DNA from: Kingdonia uniflora
Taxonomy: Eukaryota > Streptophyta > Magnoliopsida > Ranunculales > Circaeasteraceae
Length of the DNA stretch: 64,000 nucleotides
Assembly: GCA_014058105.1 (NCBI GenBank)
Contig: JACGCM010002428.1
Span: forward strand, 85,111 to 149,110
Reading direction: 5' to 3'
Shown: in pieces, positions 34,250-46,032 of the stretch
How the letters are laid out: the number at the start of each line of letters is the position of its first letter
Numbering within the stretch: position 1 is the stretch's first letter
Position numbers and translations under genes: made by a program
Notes under the pieces: model-generated
What the model saw: only the letters and a program-made list of their open reading frames with translations
The model's database searches: none
Told to the model about the DNA's origin: nothing

Positions 34250-34800
34250 AATTTGTAGATTGTCGAAAATACAGTATTAAATTGTCGGCTTATGTAATAG
34301 ATCGACTATAATTTAACTAAATTGTCGAGTTCGACAATATTATATACCCCTAACTCTAATTACACTTGGTAATTGTTAGGCTCGACAATATTAAAATGCA
34401 TAATTCCAAATGTAATACCAAAATTTTCGAACTCGACAACATTATATATTGCAAGTAACCATATACATTACAAAAATTGTCAAAATCGGCAATATTTTAT
34501 TTTTTAGCTTCAAGTGCACTGTTAAAATATTCTTCACAACCAATATGTACATACTTTGAACAGTCAAAAAAGAGATTCAGCTGAACTAACATAAATGTGT
34601 ATACTATAAAAATAAATCAACAAGGGCCACTTTTACAAAAAATTATATACTGTGATATACAAACAGTGAGCTAACAGAACTGTGATATACAAAAAATTGA
34701 TAACCAAGTATGCATACTACTAATAAACAGTGAGGTAACAAAAGTGTGATATACAAACATTTGGTCGACAACCCTATCTGATTGTCGACAAACCAACAAC
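34250..34800. repeat. ATTGTCGA / TCGACAAT array between FAR1-like and PMD modules (MULE-2)
   Basis: Repeated units near 34259, 34283, 34322-34337, 34370-34390, 34425-34440, 34475-34490 and 34760-34795, e.g. TTGTCGAGTTCGACAATATT and TCGACAATATTAAAATGCAT. Spacing is about 50-65 bp. Between 33893 and 34250 no gene is clear (possibly FAR1 gene 3' UTR). Confidence 0.65.
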
Positions 34801-34959
34801 GATCATGTCTTAAATTTATACCCCTTTACATTGTACTCTCTAAGTAATGCCTTGAAGGTCCTTACCCTGACATTAAAATAACTACTAGTTGTTCTTTCAC
34901 AAAAGATAGAGGAATTTCTAGATTTGCATGACCGTAGAGAATAGTAGAAATTGGAGACA

Positions 34960-35705
34960 TTAGTGCATCAAACTTTGGAAACAAACGAATGTAATGGTTG
35001 TCCGCCCCCAAACCAAACCACCAGTACTTCTAGTATCCATAAGAAGATTTTGGAACCTCTCCTCATTTGAAGTAGTGTTTCTTTTACGTGCCCAAAAGAG
35101 GGGTAAGAATGTATATACTTCAGTGTGGCTAATGAAGGCCATAACCTTCTCATAGTAAGTGGATAGTAAATGCATCGTATGCCTATACTCTACATGCTGA
35201 TTACCAAAAGAACACGTCTGCAACAGAATTTAATACGCGTTCTCACCGTCTAGAGTGAATTGTATACCCAATGATTGGCTGAAGATACTCTTCCAAAATG
35301 TGGGGTCCCTGCAGAGAAAGGTTTTCAATGATTTTATTACATCTGGGAATCTATGTTGGCTCTGGTGCTGAATTGCGGCGGTAACCCTAAATGTAGAATT
35401 GTTATAAGTTGTTTCGATGCCATGAACATCTAGAAGATACTTCGTCCACGGTTGGAATAAAACTTCTTGTAACTTCTTCTTCTTAGCCATATTCTCCCTC
35501 CTAGCAATGACAATATTTTCAAGAGTTACCCCCGTGGAAACCAAGTCTTCTTGATAATCTCCATTGGGTCCTTGCTATACAATTGTGAAGAATCTTTCAT
35601 TCTGGTCAAAAAGTTCTTCAAACGTTGGGTCTACATGTCTCTCATCCCTTCACTCGCCAGCACCTTCTTCAATGATTGACGCCAAACCTCCTGCAACAAC
35701 AACAA
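34960..35705 (-). pseudogene. C-terminal module of the MULE-2 minus-strand gene (unrecognised domain)
   Basis: Reading leftwards from about 35700: an acceptor (TTGTTGCAG), GGLASIIEEGAGE, DPTFEELFDQNERFFTIV, then an open frame 35544-35230 with LQEVLFQPWTKYLLDVHGIE, FPDVIKSLKTFLCRDPTFWK and SIFSQSLGI, and after a frameshift 35223-34960 with MHLLSTYYEKVMAFISH and LPLFWARKRN. The MULE-1 equivalent is at 900-245 and is conserved in sequence and order. Two stops lie in the first part. Family unknown. It may be the final domain of the PMD polyprotein or a separate gene. Confidence 0.5.
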
Positions 35706-36104
35706 CTAGATATTATAGTAGACACTAATAGGTACATCACTAAAGCTTATGAATAACGACATGACATGGGGTAACATAGTTACAAGATTTAGGAATAGGT
35801 CATACCTATTCATTGTTATTTACTTCAAAAAACTTATTCATCTCTTCAGCATTAATCAATTTCTTATGCTGAAAAAAATTCCAACATTAGGATTAACAAT
35901 GAAATAAATATTTTATTAAATATATATGGATATGGGGGGATTACGAGATCGTTAGTTTCCTCCGTAACTCTCGCAGCTTCTTTCTTGTACTTGGATGTCC
36001 AATTCAGTATCTGTTCCAATGACATAAAGGAGATGAGCATCCAGTTCATGTATTTGGATTTAACAGTCAATTATTGTTGATTTCAAAAATAATATGTTGT
36101 TTAA

Positions 36105-37425
36105 CTAAATAAAAATTGTCGATTTCGACAATACTATGTTGTATAACCAAAGACATATTGTCGAAATTGATAATTACTTTTGTTATTATTATCGATATAT
36201 TGGTTAATTTGACAATTTTTATACATCACTGAAACCATAACCAAACAGATATTGACCATTTTTATCAAGTTGAATGGAGCATATAATTATCCCTAACATA
36301 TAACATAAAAAATATACTCAAGTACTTCATAAAATAAAACTTAAATAAAGTCAATACTATCATGGGAAACCTAGCCAAGACATTCCATTCACTGGATTAT
36401 CAAACACAAACTCCAATTCACTAACTAAAGCTAATATCATTCATTTTGAATGACTTACAAAATCTTCTTTCGCAATCAACTTCTACTTAAGTTTCTCATT
36501 CGCAGACAACAAGTCATCATACTTCATTACTAGGTTTATATCTGTCATAGGCTGATGTGAGTGGAGGATAGATAGTTGTTCAAAACAAGCAGCACAAGAA
36601 AAATGTTACCAGAGTTAGAAATAATGCGGCCACAAACCAATAGATCGCATACAAGTGTGGGTAAGCTCACAGGTGTAGCAGGTGGAAGTTACAAGTCTAT
36701 CTGCTCCATCAAAAGGGCATTCGCCCCTTTTAGTGACTCATTCTCTTTAGACTGTACACATTTGCAAAATAATAATACGCCATGCAAGAATAATTAATGG
36801 GCTCCAATAAGTAATAATATTACACGCCACATTACCTTTTTATTCAACTCAATGGATAAGCTCACATTTGATTCTTCAAGGCCAAATTTTTACCTTAGCT
36901 TTGCCTCCAAACTTGTATTTTTCTCTTGTAAATTCTTGCACTCCAATATCTACAAACAAATATATTATTACAAACATCATGGTTTGGAATAAAACAATCA
37001 ATTGAGGGGATAAGGATATCTGCCTACCTTCATATATAGTTGAGCCGGTAGATCTGCGTATGCTAGTGGCACATTGCTCGTCAAGTACACGCTTCAGTTG
37101 CATGTCTTCCTTCATTTGATCAATGATTTCTCTTAACAAATTGTACTCACTTGTTTGAGGTTTAGAGGAGATGAAACAATTAATCTATAACCAATTAACA
37201 CTGCACATGTGAATTTCAAAATTGTCAATCTAATAAGGATTCGGCAATTTTCTAATGTGTCTCACGATATTACTATCGATCTCGGCAATATTACATTTAG
37301 ATGAATTCACAAACAACTACATAATTATTGAGCTCGACAATATGATATATTTTTAACTTCACATATATGAAGATAATTGTCGAACTCGACAATTAAATAT
37401 AAAGATAATTGTTGATAAACACTAA
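36105..37425. repeat. ATTGTCGA / TCGACAAT arrays in introns between coiled-coil exons (MULE-2)
   Basis: Two clusters: 36110-36260 (ATTGTCGATTTCGACAATAC, ATTGTCGAAATTGATAATT) and 37220-37420 (ATTGTCAATC, ATTGAGCTCGACAATATG, AATTGTCGAACTCGACAATT). They flank a minus-strand coiled-coil exon at about 37139-36990. Confidence 0.6.
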
Positions 37426-40246
37426 CATTAACTATGGATAAACATTAACCTTCTCTTTTAGGGCCTCTACTAGCTTTAAGTTGGTTTCAGACTCTTGATC
37501 TTTATCTTCTTTAAGCTTTTGAAGTTTATCATTTAATACTTGATTTACTGATCCAACACGCAAGATTCAGCCCGTGTTAGCATGGTATCATGGGCATTTG
37601 GAGATAGAGTAACATGCTCATTCAGCTACAATTTAGTGAACATAATATTAGATAATAAATATTTGAAGCAAAAAGGAAGGGAGTGAACATAATATAAAGG
37701 AAGATGTACTAATCGATGTATGATATTGTTCACCACCAGCTTTATAGTGGTCCATGGGGGTGTCACCATCCTCATTGACTTGTGAAGCTTGGTTCTTTGG
37801 ATGAATTCCAAACTTCCCAACATCATCATCTACTCCTAAGTCAATGGTAACGGGACAGATCGTCATCCACGAGATAGTGGCAAACCACTCTAAGTAACCC
37901 TTCGTACATAGTGGAGACCCCTCTCGTACCCTCCGCCCCCTTTTAGCCTTCTTCAGTATCCAATCCTTCCACTTCTTTTCAGAGATGCAATCAAGCCACT
38001 CATACTTAGGGTTGTATTTGCTTGGCTCTTCGGAGATCCAAAGCATGGATACCTCAAGACACAAAGGCTTTATGAGGATACCTTATTCCCGTGAGAATTG
38101 CCGCACAACCCTATTTGGGTAGTAGGGCTGAACATGGTCTGGACTTGCTAGTGCACCAAAGAAATAGGAGATCTCCTTGAACCCATGTACAAAATCCCAT
38201 ATATCTCTATACAGGTTCCATACAACCTACGTGAAAAATAACCCAAATATATTATGTTAAGAACAAGAAAATATAAGAAAAAACTTTACAAAGACAAAAA
38301 AATTAAGATTAAAGCAATAAATTGCTTGTTTACCAAGTTGGACTACAATAATTTATCTATATTACCAATTTCGACAATGTAATATATGCATTACTCCAAA
38401 TGGACTTGATAATTGTCGATCTCGATAATATTATATAGGCATAACAAGAACTGCATTGTAATAATTGTCGACTCGACAATATTATATATGTAAAACTAGA
38501 TCTACATTGCCATAATTGTCGGACTCGACAATATTACACATTGCCTGATTCCAAATTTAAGTATCAATATTGTCGACTTTGACAATATGTACTTACATAT
38601 TGGTTGTTTATCTAAGTGTATAGCAGTGACCTATAAACTTGTGTATACTACCAAAAAATTATGGGATAATTCATCTAAAAAATTATATCATCGACTTTGT
38701 ATTTGTTCAATGTTTCCCTAAACTTTAGTGCCGGACCACCGTATCTATCTGTAACAGATCTGCCCCATTTCCAACAAGTACAGTGCTCGTAATTGTCGGA
38801 ATCCATCTCCGTCGTCATCCCAGCAAGCTTTGGGAAATATGCAAAAATCCACGACTATATTTATATAGATAAACAAATCAAATTAGTAAAGAGATAGGTG
38901 GATGCATATGTATACAAATTAATAGCAAAGGAGTAGGGGAATTACTTTGAGTAGCGTGATACAGCATGCAAATTGCCTCCCATCATCTCGAGATGTTGTA
39001 CCGAGATTGTGATACATGTGCACCAAAACTGTTAACCCCCATGACCACTTTTTTGCCGCTTTGTCCTTAGCAAACAAGTCTAGATACCGCGCACTGACAT
39101 CAGTGCCCTTTTTGTGGGGAATAAGAATGATCTAAGTACGTATAACATGTATGCATGAGCAACAGACTTGGCTGATAACCCCTTCTTCTTGGCTCTCACA
39201 ACAGTACTGTCACTGAGAACCTTCTCCAATTTGTAGGCATAATGGTCTCTTAGTTTCTTCAGTGACAAAGAATTACCAGTACCACCAGCTTTTAATGCCT
39301 TGAATCCTTTTAAATCTAGCAAAAGATTCTTCTCAAATACCTCGAGAAGTGCAGGGAATCCCCAAGTCTTGCCAATTACAGTAGCATCACCTTCTGTAGC
39401 AAAGCCAATTAGTTGTTCCACATCATCCAAAGTTGGAGTCATTTCTCCCCATTTGAAGTAGAAATTATTAGTTTCCGGCTGCCAACATTTGGTAAAAACA
39501 TAAATAAGGCTAAAGTTATATGAATCATAGGATATGGCCCCTATTCTATGTAAGCCCTTTAACTTAACCAAATCTTAAACCATTTGTGGTTCCTTTATAA
39601 GATCCCATGTTGACGGGTGATGGTGAACATGAAGGTACACCTTCTCCAGAACAATAACATCGATTATGCTACAAAAAATTGGTGATTACCAAATAAAATT
39701 TAACAAATAATAGGAATAAGAAATTATGGATAATTAAGTACTATACCTGACCTAGCGTAATCGACCTCACTCTATGAAACTTGAAGCTCATGAGCAAACT
39801 AGTATCAATAGGGCCAACCTCATCATTGTTTGCTACCGCCTCGCCTTCACAATTACGCCCAGAACTATGCTCATAATTCTACCCAACACTATCTATATTA
39901 ACATCACCATCTGTTAGGAGTGTTGGTTGAGTTCCCAAAGCAGCTTGGGCTGACTCACTCTGAATTTGAGAACCCCCAATCACCCGAACCTCGTAAGCAT
40001 CTTCAATGTGAGCTCCACTGCGTTTAGAAGCATCCTCATTTGCAGTTTCAACAGTATTTTCAAAGGATTGTTCAACAGTGTTTGTAGGGAATTCTTCAAC
40101 AGTGCTTGGAGGGACCACTGTTGTCGGCTCAGCAGTTTTTATCTCTTATATGTAACTAGATCCCAAAATTTGGGGTATTCTGGGTCTGCTCTGTCCAATA
40201 CTCTTTTTCTTCAATTGGAAGTTGCAGGAGGCACTTTATCTTTCAT
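36876..40246 (-). pseudogene. PMD-2: plant mobile domain gene of MULE-2
   Basis: Exons on the minus strand: 40246-39747 (start MKDKVPPATSN; Glu/Ser-rich linker; ends VRSITLGQ), 39668-38946 (PMD core, GLHRIGAISYDSYNFSLIYV, KCWQPETNNFYF, LDDVEQLIGFATEGD; 723 nt, the MULE-1 exon is 724), 38854-38672 (SWIFAYFPKL, YGGPALKF), 38226 to about 37730 (YYPNRVVRQFSREQGI, KYNPKYEWLDCI), then coiled-coil exons about 37570-37440 and 37139-36990. Stops interrupt exon 1 (SN*RKR) and exon 2, and the donor after exon 3 reads AT where GT is expected. PMD proteins have no assigned catalytic activity; a nuclear role is inferred from family members. Confidence 0.7.
38340..38600. repeat. ATTGTCGA / TCGACAAT array in PMD-2 intron 3
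   Basis: The clearest array: TTTCGACAATGTAAT, AATTGTCGATCTCGATAAT, AATTGTCGACTCGACAATAT, AATTGTCGGACTCGACAATA and ATTGTCGACTTTGACAATA, roughly 50-57 bp apart, separated by TATATGCATTACTCCAAA-like spacers. Confidence 0.7.
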
Positions 40247-40289
40247 GGTGTACCTGTACACAATTTGATAGGAATTGGTCTAAGTCTCA

Positions 40290-40630
40290 GGGATATATTA
40301 TCGAAATTGGCAATATACTACTAAATATAACTCCAATTGCACCTAGAAATTGTCGAAATTGACAAAATGTTATATATACAATACTTCATGTACATTATAA
40401 TAATTGTTGATCTCGATAATATTTTCTTTCATAACTCTAATTAAATTTGTGAAATTGTCGACAATTTCTATTTTTATTAGTCCAATTTTATACTTAAGTT
40501 GTCGATTTCGACAATTTTATAGTTTGACAAAGTCCAATTTCATAGTTATTTTGTCGAATTTGACAATACCAATTTTGCATATCTCTAATCCCATTGCCAT
40601 ATTGTCAAATTCGACAATTTTGCATATCCA
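40290..40630. repeat. ATTGTCGA / TCGACAAT array upstream of PMD-2
   Basis: Units near 40302, 40350, 40410, 40456, 40498-40514, 40553-40565 and 40603-40618, e.g. TTGTCGATTTCGACAATTTT. Same relative position as the 16810-17090 array of MULE-1. The 40640-41194 stretch holds no gene; a GA microsatellite lies at about 41060-41110. Confidence 0.65.
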
Positions 40631-41072
40631 ATGCACAGGGACATGAACTAGGGGTACAATGCACATAGGCAAAAGAAATTGACAAAATTTTCATAGAATT
40701 CCCATTCGATTGTAAATGAACTATAATTATTGGGGTTAAATGAATGAAATACTATAATTATTGGGGGATTATTGTCAAGGTATAACAGAGAATTCCAAAA
40801 CCTTCAACTAGACGCAATTTCTATTTTTTCTCGGTTCTCCAATATTGGACCCAAAATATTCAATGCAACAGCAAATTATTCTTCCTCCCTGAAAAGATGG
40901 GGAAAAGATGAAGGAAAATCCCCTGTCTCTAACGGCGAGTACAACAGAGAAAAACTATTTGAGAGTGAAAAACTGTTTAAGAGAGAAAAAGAGATTTAAT
41001 GGAAGGACTTTTTAGAAGGTTTAGGGATTTTGAATTACACTCATAGACTTTTATTTGTAAGAGAGAGAGAGA

Positions 41073-41114
<42 letters not shown>

Positions 41115-41194
41115 AAGACATCAATGTGATGCTTTAAAATATTTGTAAGAGATAGGGAAAGACAATAATGTGACGTGACTGCCAGGTAGAGATG

Positions 41195-41343
41195 AGTGGG
41201 GCAGGATACACTATTTGGTTTTCTACCTCATATCCTATATAAGAAATCTCCAATTTTGAGAGCCACTCATCTAATAGAGATGAGTGGTTGGTATTGAGTG
41301 AGACTTGAGTGTTTGGTTTTTGAGTGTCTCTAAATCATTTCCC
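41195..41343. repeat. Right TIR of MULE-2
   Basis: 149 bp, inverted copy of 30893-31040, ending AAATCATTTCCC before the TSD TTAATATAT. Few differences from the left TIR apart from the terminal dozen bases. Confidence 0.9.
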
Positions 41344-41788
41344 TTAATATATTTAGTTGCAAGATATTGTTTACAAAGTGTTTCTTCAAAAATATTGTGT
41401 GTGTGTGTGTGTATTGGGGGTGAATGATTTTGAAAAACTAATTCCCCAAGTTTTGAAAACAAATCTTATTTTCCTCCATTTTCAACCAAATGCGGGAACA
41501 AATTATGAAAACTGGATTAGTTTCCCACTTATTTCACTCAAGAACCAAGCACAACGAAATTAACTTTCCGTGATTCGTTTCCTTTCCCTCTGATTTCCAT
41601 GAACAAAATGAAACAATGAAGTAAAAATAAAGCTAATCTTATGACCGGAAATGTCATTTCTAAATTACCGGACACACTTCCAATCGCAAACATTTCTACA
41701 TTTCTAGTATTCCAAGCAAAGCCTAAAACTCAAATTTCACTAATAATACTCATTTCACACGACAAATAACTATTACTATAAGCAACTA

Positions 41789-43147
41789 GAGTAAATTTGA
41801 GAAAGCCCCCCATATTTGTACACCGTTTTGACATTGACCCCCACATTCACTAAAATTAGCCTTTCCCCCCTATTCTTGCCTGAGTAGTCAGTTCACCCTT
41901 GTTGACTCCGATTGACTAAAATTATTTTTTGAAAAACCCAGAAGTACCCTTTTATCATTAAAAAAATAACAAAATAAAATATAGTCGTTGAACGACAGTT
42001 ACTTCTCTTCTTCTCTCTGTTTATCTTCTTCTCTCTGCTTCTCTTCTTCTCTCTTCTACTATTTGATTCTCTCTTTTACTATCTACTTCCCTTTTGCATC
42101 AAAATACTTCCAACATAATTTTTTCTAAAAAATCTCGACTCAAACATACTCCACAACCAACTGTTCAGATATGACAGTTGGGTTTCATAGGTACCGTTGT
42201 ACATCAAGAATCAATTTCCTCTCCTACCTTCTACTCTCTTCCTCCTCCCACTCCTTCTCGCCTTTACCTTTGATGATCACCATGTTCTCCTCAGCAGACA
42301 TCTTTACATTCTCCTTGCCCAATCCCGGTATGTCAATACACAAATGGATTCCCTCTTCACTCTCCCTTCACACCCAATCCTCGACGCGCCATGAATTGGT
42401 CCATCATGTTTAAGTCCTCCTTGGATAGAACGAATCAAACACCCCTGTAAATAGCATCGACAACAACAACAAAAACAAAGCAAAAATAGGGGAAGACAAA
42501 TTAGTAATGTTAAGAGATAATGAGGGGCTTTAGAGAGATGGGGTATTAAAGAAATGAGATAACAACTACCAAAGGAGAAGGGGATTGGATTATAGTTGTG
42601 GCAATGAGAGATGAGTTTGTCCTGTCGATGACGATCGATGTCGAGGTTGCATTCATCGTCAGTGGTACAGTCACACATTTGGGTGTTGGTGTTAAAATAT
42701 TGGTTGGTGGTGGAAGGAGCAACTAATGCGGTGGTGGTTGATCGGAGGAAGTTGTTGTAGAGGTTGGATGTAAAGAAACAATGATGAAGCCATTAAAAAA
42801 GGTGATTGTAGAGAGAGAAAACTTGATTGATTCTAGAGAGAGAAACTATGATTCTTGTGTTAGATAGATATATCATAGTTGAATCGACGGTTGGGAGCCA
42901 ATAGTTTTAGACCGTAAGATCGATCAACACGTGTTGCAACTTGTTACAAATCTTCTCACAATTTTTTAAAGTATTTTTGTATATAAGGGGTACAAGTGTA
43001 ATTTTTCCAAGTCAATCGGAGTCAACGCCAGTCAACATAAGTTTGAAGTTTGACTCAGGCAAGAATAGGGGGAAAGGTTAATTTTAGCGATAAGAGGGTC
43101 AATGTCAAAACGGTGTACAAATATGGGGGGTTTTCTCAAATTTTCTC
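41789..43147. mobile_element. Non-autonomous MULE-like element, 1.36 kb
   Basis: TIRs 41789-41917 and 43010-43147 (GAGTAAATTTGAGAAAGCCC / GAGAAAATTTGAGAAAACCC; shared ATTTGTACACCGTTTTGACA and GTTGACTCCGATTGACT). Flanking 9-bp TSD AAGCAACTA (41780-41788) and AAACAACTA (43148-43156), 8 of 9 identical. No transposase inside. The interior has an 80-codon plus ORF at 42171 (MTVGFHRYRCTSRINFL) that I do not recognise, so a captured gene fragment (Pack-MULE) is possible but unproven. Its TIRs differ from those of MULE-2. Confidence 0.85.
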
Positions 43148-43156
43148 AAACAACTA

Positions 43157-43900
43157 TTAGAGTTGCACGTAAAAGCACTACTAAAACGGCCCTCAAAATT
43201 GAGACTATAGTAAATAAAGTAGAACTAAAAACTCAAAGCTAATCATCTCAAAATGTGCAAAAACCAAGATATTTGCGTAAATTAGTACTGCAATGACGCG
43301 AAGAAACACATAAATTGACTAATCACAAACAACAACTAAGTCTCAACAATGCAATATTTTAGAGTCAAATGAGCTAAAGACAACTAATCAAACTAGGCTA
43401 ACAATCAACATTCAAGATGGATCTGAAACTTATAGCACTACTTGAAGCATTTGATCAAACAATGAGTAAGCAAATCTAGAAACAATTCAATTAAATCGAT
43501 CTACGAAGATCAGTGGCACTTTGTGCTTAGTAAGAGAATCAAAAGATTACCAAATGGGCCAAATTGTTAAAATGGGGTAAGAGGGTCTTGTACTAGAACT
43601 GTGAAATGTTAAAAAGCTTCATTTTAAGCCATTAAGAGCATCTCTAGCAGTTGAGTATGAGCTCTACTGCTGGCCCACATACTAGATGCATCAGACCCAA
43701 ACTCATACTCATTGTCTTTCGGTAATTGGGTTGATGTGGATTTGTTTTAGAACACCGCCGCGATCTCTGTTGAACAAAAACCAAACACTTTATTCCCTCC
43801 CCACGCTATTCTATCCTCTCTCTCTGTCATTTTTGCTTAAAACTCTTTAAAAAATTTACCACCATCAAGCCCAAGTTGTTACCCTAACTTTAGAGTGACA
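43157..43900. other. Spacer with a Harbinger-like terminal motif
   Basis: No gene seen. AAGAGCATCTCTAGCAGTTG at 43628-43647, preceded by TTA, resembles PIF/Harbinger MITE ends, but I could not find a matching right end nearby. CT-rich tract near 43800-43835. Confidence 0.4.
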
Positions 43901-44149
43901 AGAGATTTAGAAGAAGCCATAATTTGGTCGAGGTCCGGAAGAAAAAAAAAAGGTTGTATTTAAAGAACCATAAGAAATTCAAGGCCAATCACATCCAACC
44001 GAAGATGATATTCTACACATACGATTTATTATCATTCCCCAGACGGCGTAACGCACATATTTCATACTCGCAAGGATCTCATGGTAAGTTTTTGTTTAAT
44101 GGTGACTTTGTTATTTTTGTTAATCAAGTGCTGGACAAAGTACTCCAAT

Positions 44150-46032
44150 GAACAGAATCGCGATTTGAAGCGTCCGCAAGATATATTCACTACGGTTATA
44201 AATTATTGGAATGAGATTTCCACAATTCTTACAATAAGGATCCTATGGTGAAGATATTCGAGAAGTTCATGGATATAAAATTGGGTAATTCCGATAATCA
44301 GCTAATCATGCATTAACAGAGCGTTGGTGGCTGACAACTTACACTTTTCTCTTCCCGTATGCAAAGATAGGGAGTACGCCATTAGATTTCACAATGCTTA
44401 CATCATTGCCAATCGACAAATATCCTACACCATTGTCGTATGACGACCAATAAAGCATTATATCCGAGGCGATAAAATTGCTCACATCCAACAATACAAA
44501 AAGTAGGAATGTTAGTATTGCACATCTAAGGAAGTACTTAACCATCATAGTTGATCGGTCTAATGACAGTACGGTGGCTAGCGCTTTTATCCTTTTCACG
44601 ATTGGGTATCTATGGTTCTAAACGGCCAACGATACCGTCCCGCTTTGATATCTCAAGGCTGTGGCTGATTTGGACGAAGTTCCCTCATATGATTGAGGTT
44701 TTGCTATTCTTACTTCTCTGTACCATGGCTTGGATATCGCAGTCACAACCGGGGGTGCCATCACTGGATTTTTGCAACTTATTGAGGTACACTAACACTT
44801 TTTATAATTATACAAATTAAATATCTTGTAATAAACGTTTTAAATAGAATTTGTAATTGTTTTCTGTGTTGTTCCCAAATGTAGTATTGGTTCTACGAGT
44901 ATTGTGGGGTTAGTGACCATATTGTCAGTAATGCGCTGAAGATGATGTTGTATCTTCGCCTCATAGCATAGGAGAAGGGGAACAGGAAGAAAACAAATAA
45001 CCAGGTAAGGAACCTGTTTACGATACCCAGATACCTCAATGACCACCAGACTATTGATTTGATCTACTGGCGCCCTTGGGATACATCTACGGATTTAGAG
45101 TTAGATGACTTACATATCGCTTTAGGGCTGTCCTTAAAGAGGATACCATTTTGAGTCCTAAATGAAAACTATTAGTATTACTTGGGGGATAGATGTTTGA
45201 AGCAATTGACTGGCTATGCGGGTATTCTGATGGATCCTCCATCCAACATGTCACCACATCTTAGTCCAATTGATTTATAGGCTTTGAGATAGACCAACTT
45301 TGTTGGCTGTAGACAGTTTGTGATGGACGAGTCGAGGATGACTTACGGCGACTACTTGAGAAGCCAAACGTATGAGGTTGGCCACATATTGACAGATTCC
45401 CAAAGGATGGGGAACATAGATCTATTTGGGGTCGGTGCACTCAGGTCTGGTATTACACCCGTTGTGGCTACGTCTACAGAGGTTCATAGCTTATCCCAAG
45501 ACTTCAGTTTGCCCGACTTAGAGATGGGGCTTGACATGGGGTAGAACATGGATTAGACAGGGAGGAATTAGACGATCCCCATCCACCGCTTGAGGGACAC
45601 GCCACCCATGTCGACTTCCTACGACTCAGAGGAGTTGTGGAACCTAAGTGTTGGTATACAGTGAATCGTCCTTACAGAGTCTGCGCAGGACACCCAGACT
45701 ATCGCATCGTTAACTGATTAAAATGCTAGTCTGATAAAGGGTTATGACATTATCAACGAGCAACTATATCAGCATATAAGTAATTTATTTATTTATTTAT
45801 TTTTACCTTTTAAGGTCATATTTATTTCGTCCAAATCTAAATAAATTTTCCTTTACCCTTTCATAACTTATAGCTTAAGACGACACTGACTTTACAGGTC
45901 CGCTACCAGATGGATTTAACGCTAAGACTAGGCAGGGGACCCACAGACCTGGCATTCGAACCAGGGGAGCTGGTAGTATCTGCAGGGGGTGGGGGTACTG
46001 GATATGATATTGGTCTATCTCAGTTGATATAG
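44150..46032 (+). pseudogene. PMD-3: divergent plant mobile domain gene
   Basis: A third PMD gene, plus strand and distant in sequence from PMD-1 and PMD-2. It is close to the group often annotated as aminotransferase-like / phosphatase-7 long-form homologues. Exon 1 (about 44150-44786): FEKFMDIKLGNSDNQLI, ERWWLTTYTFLFPYAKIG, NVSIAHLRKYLTIIVDRSND, VPSYDWGFAILTSLYHGLD, TGGAITGFLQLIE. A 98-bp intron (44787-44884). Exon 2 opens YWFYEYCGVSDHIV, with YLNDHQTIDLIYWRPWD and MTYGDYLRSQTYEVGH, to about 45779. Intron 45780-45897. Exon 3 (45898-46032) ends SAGGGGTGYDIGLSQLI and TAG. Frameshifts (near 44310, 44480, 44620) and stops inactivate it. No ATTGTCG array in its introns. Confidence 0.75.

Larger units (their letters stand above)
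30893..41343. mobile_element. MULE-2: complete Mutator-like element with FAR1-like transposase and PMD gene
   Basis: A 10,451-bp element with TIRs 30893-31040 and 41195-41343, flanked by the 9-bp TSD TTGATATAT (30884-30892) and TTAATATAT (41344-41352), 8 of 9 identical. A 9-bp TSD and long TIRs define Mutator-like elements. Contents: a FAR1-like (MULE) transposase pseudogene on the plus strand (31340-33892), then convergently a PMD gene and an unrecognised C-terminal module on the minus strand (40246-34960). Introns and spacers hold arrays of ATTGTCGA/TCGACAAT. Both genes are broken by stops, so the copy is not autonomous now. Confidence 0.9.

Noticed and set aside
38340..38600. CRISPR-like regularly spaced palindromic repeats
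   Set aside because: Units are degenerate, in introns of eukaryotic genes, with no cas genes and A/T-rich similar spacers.
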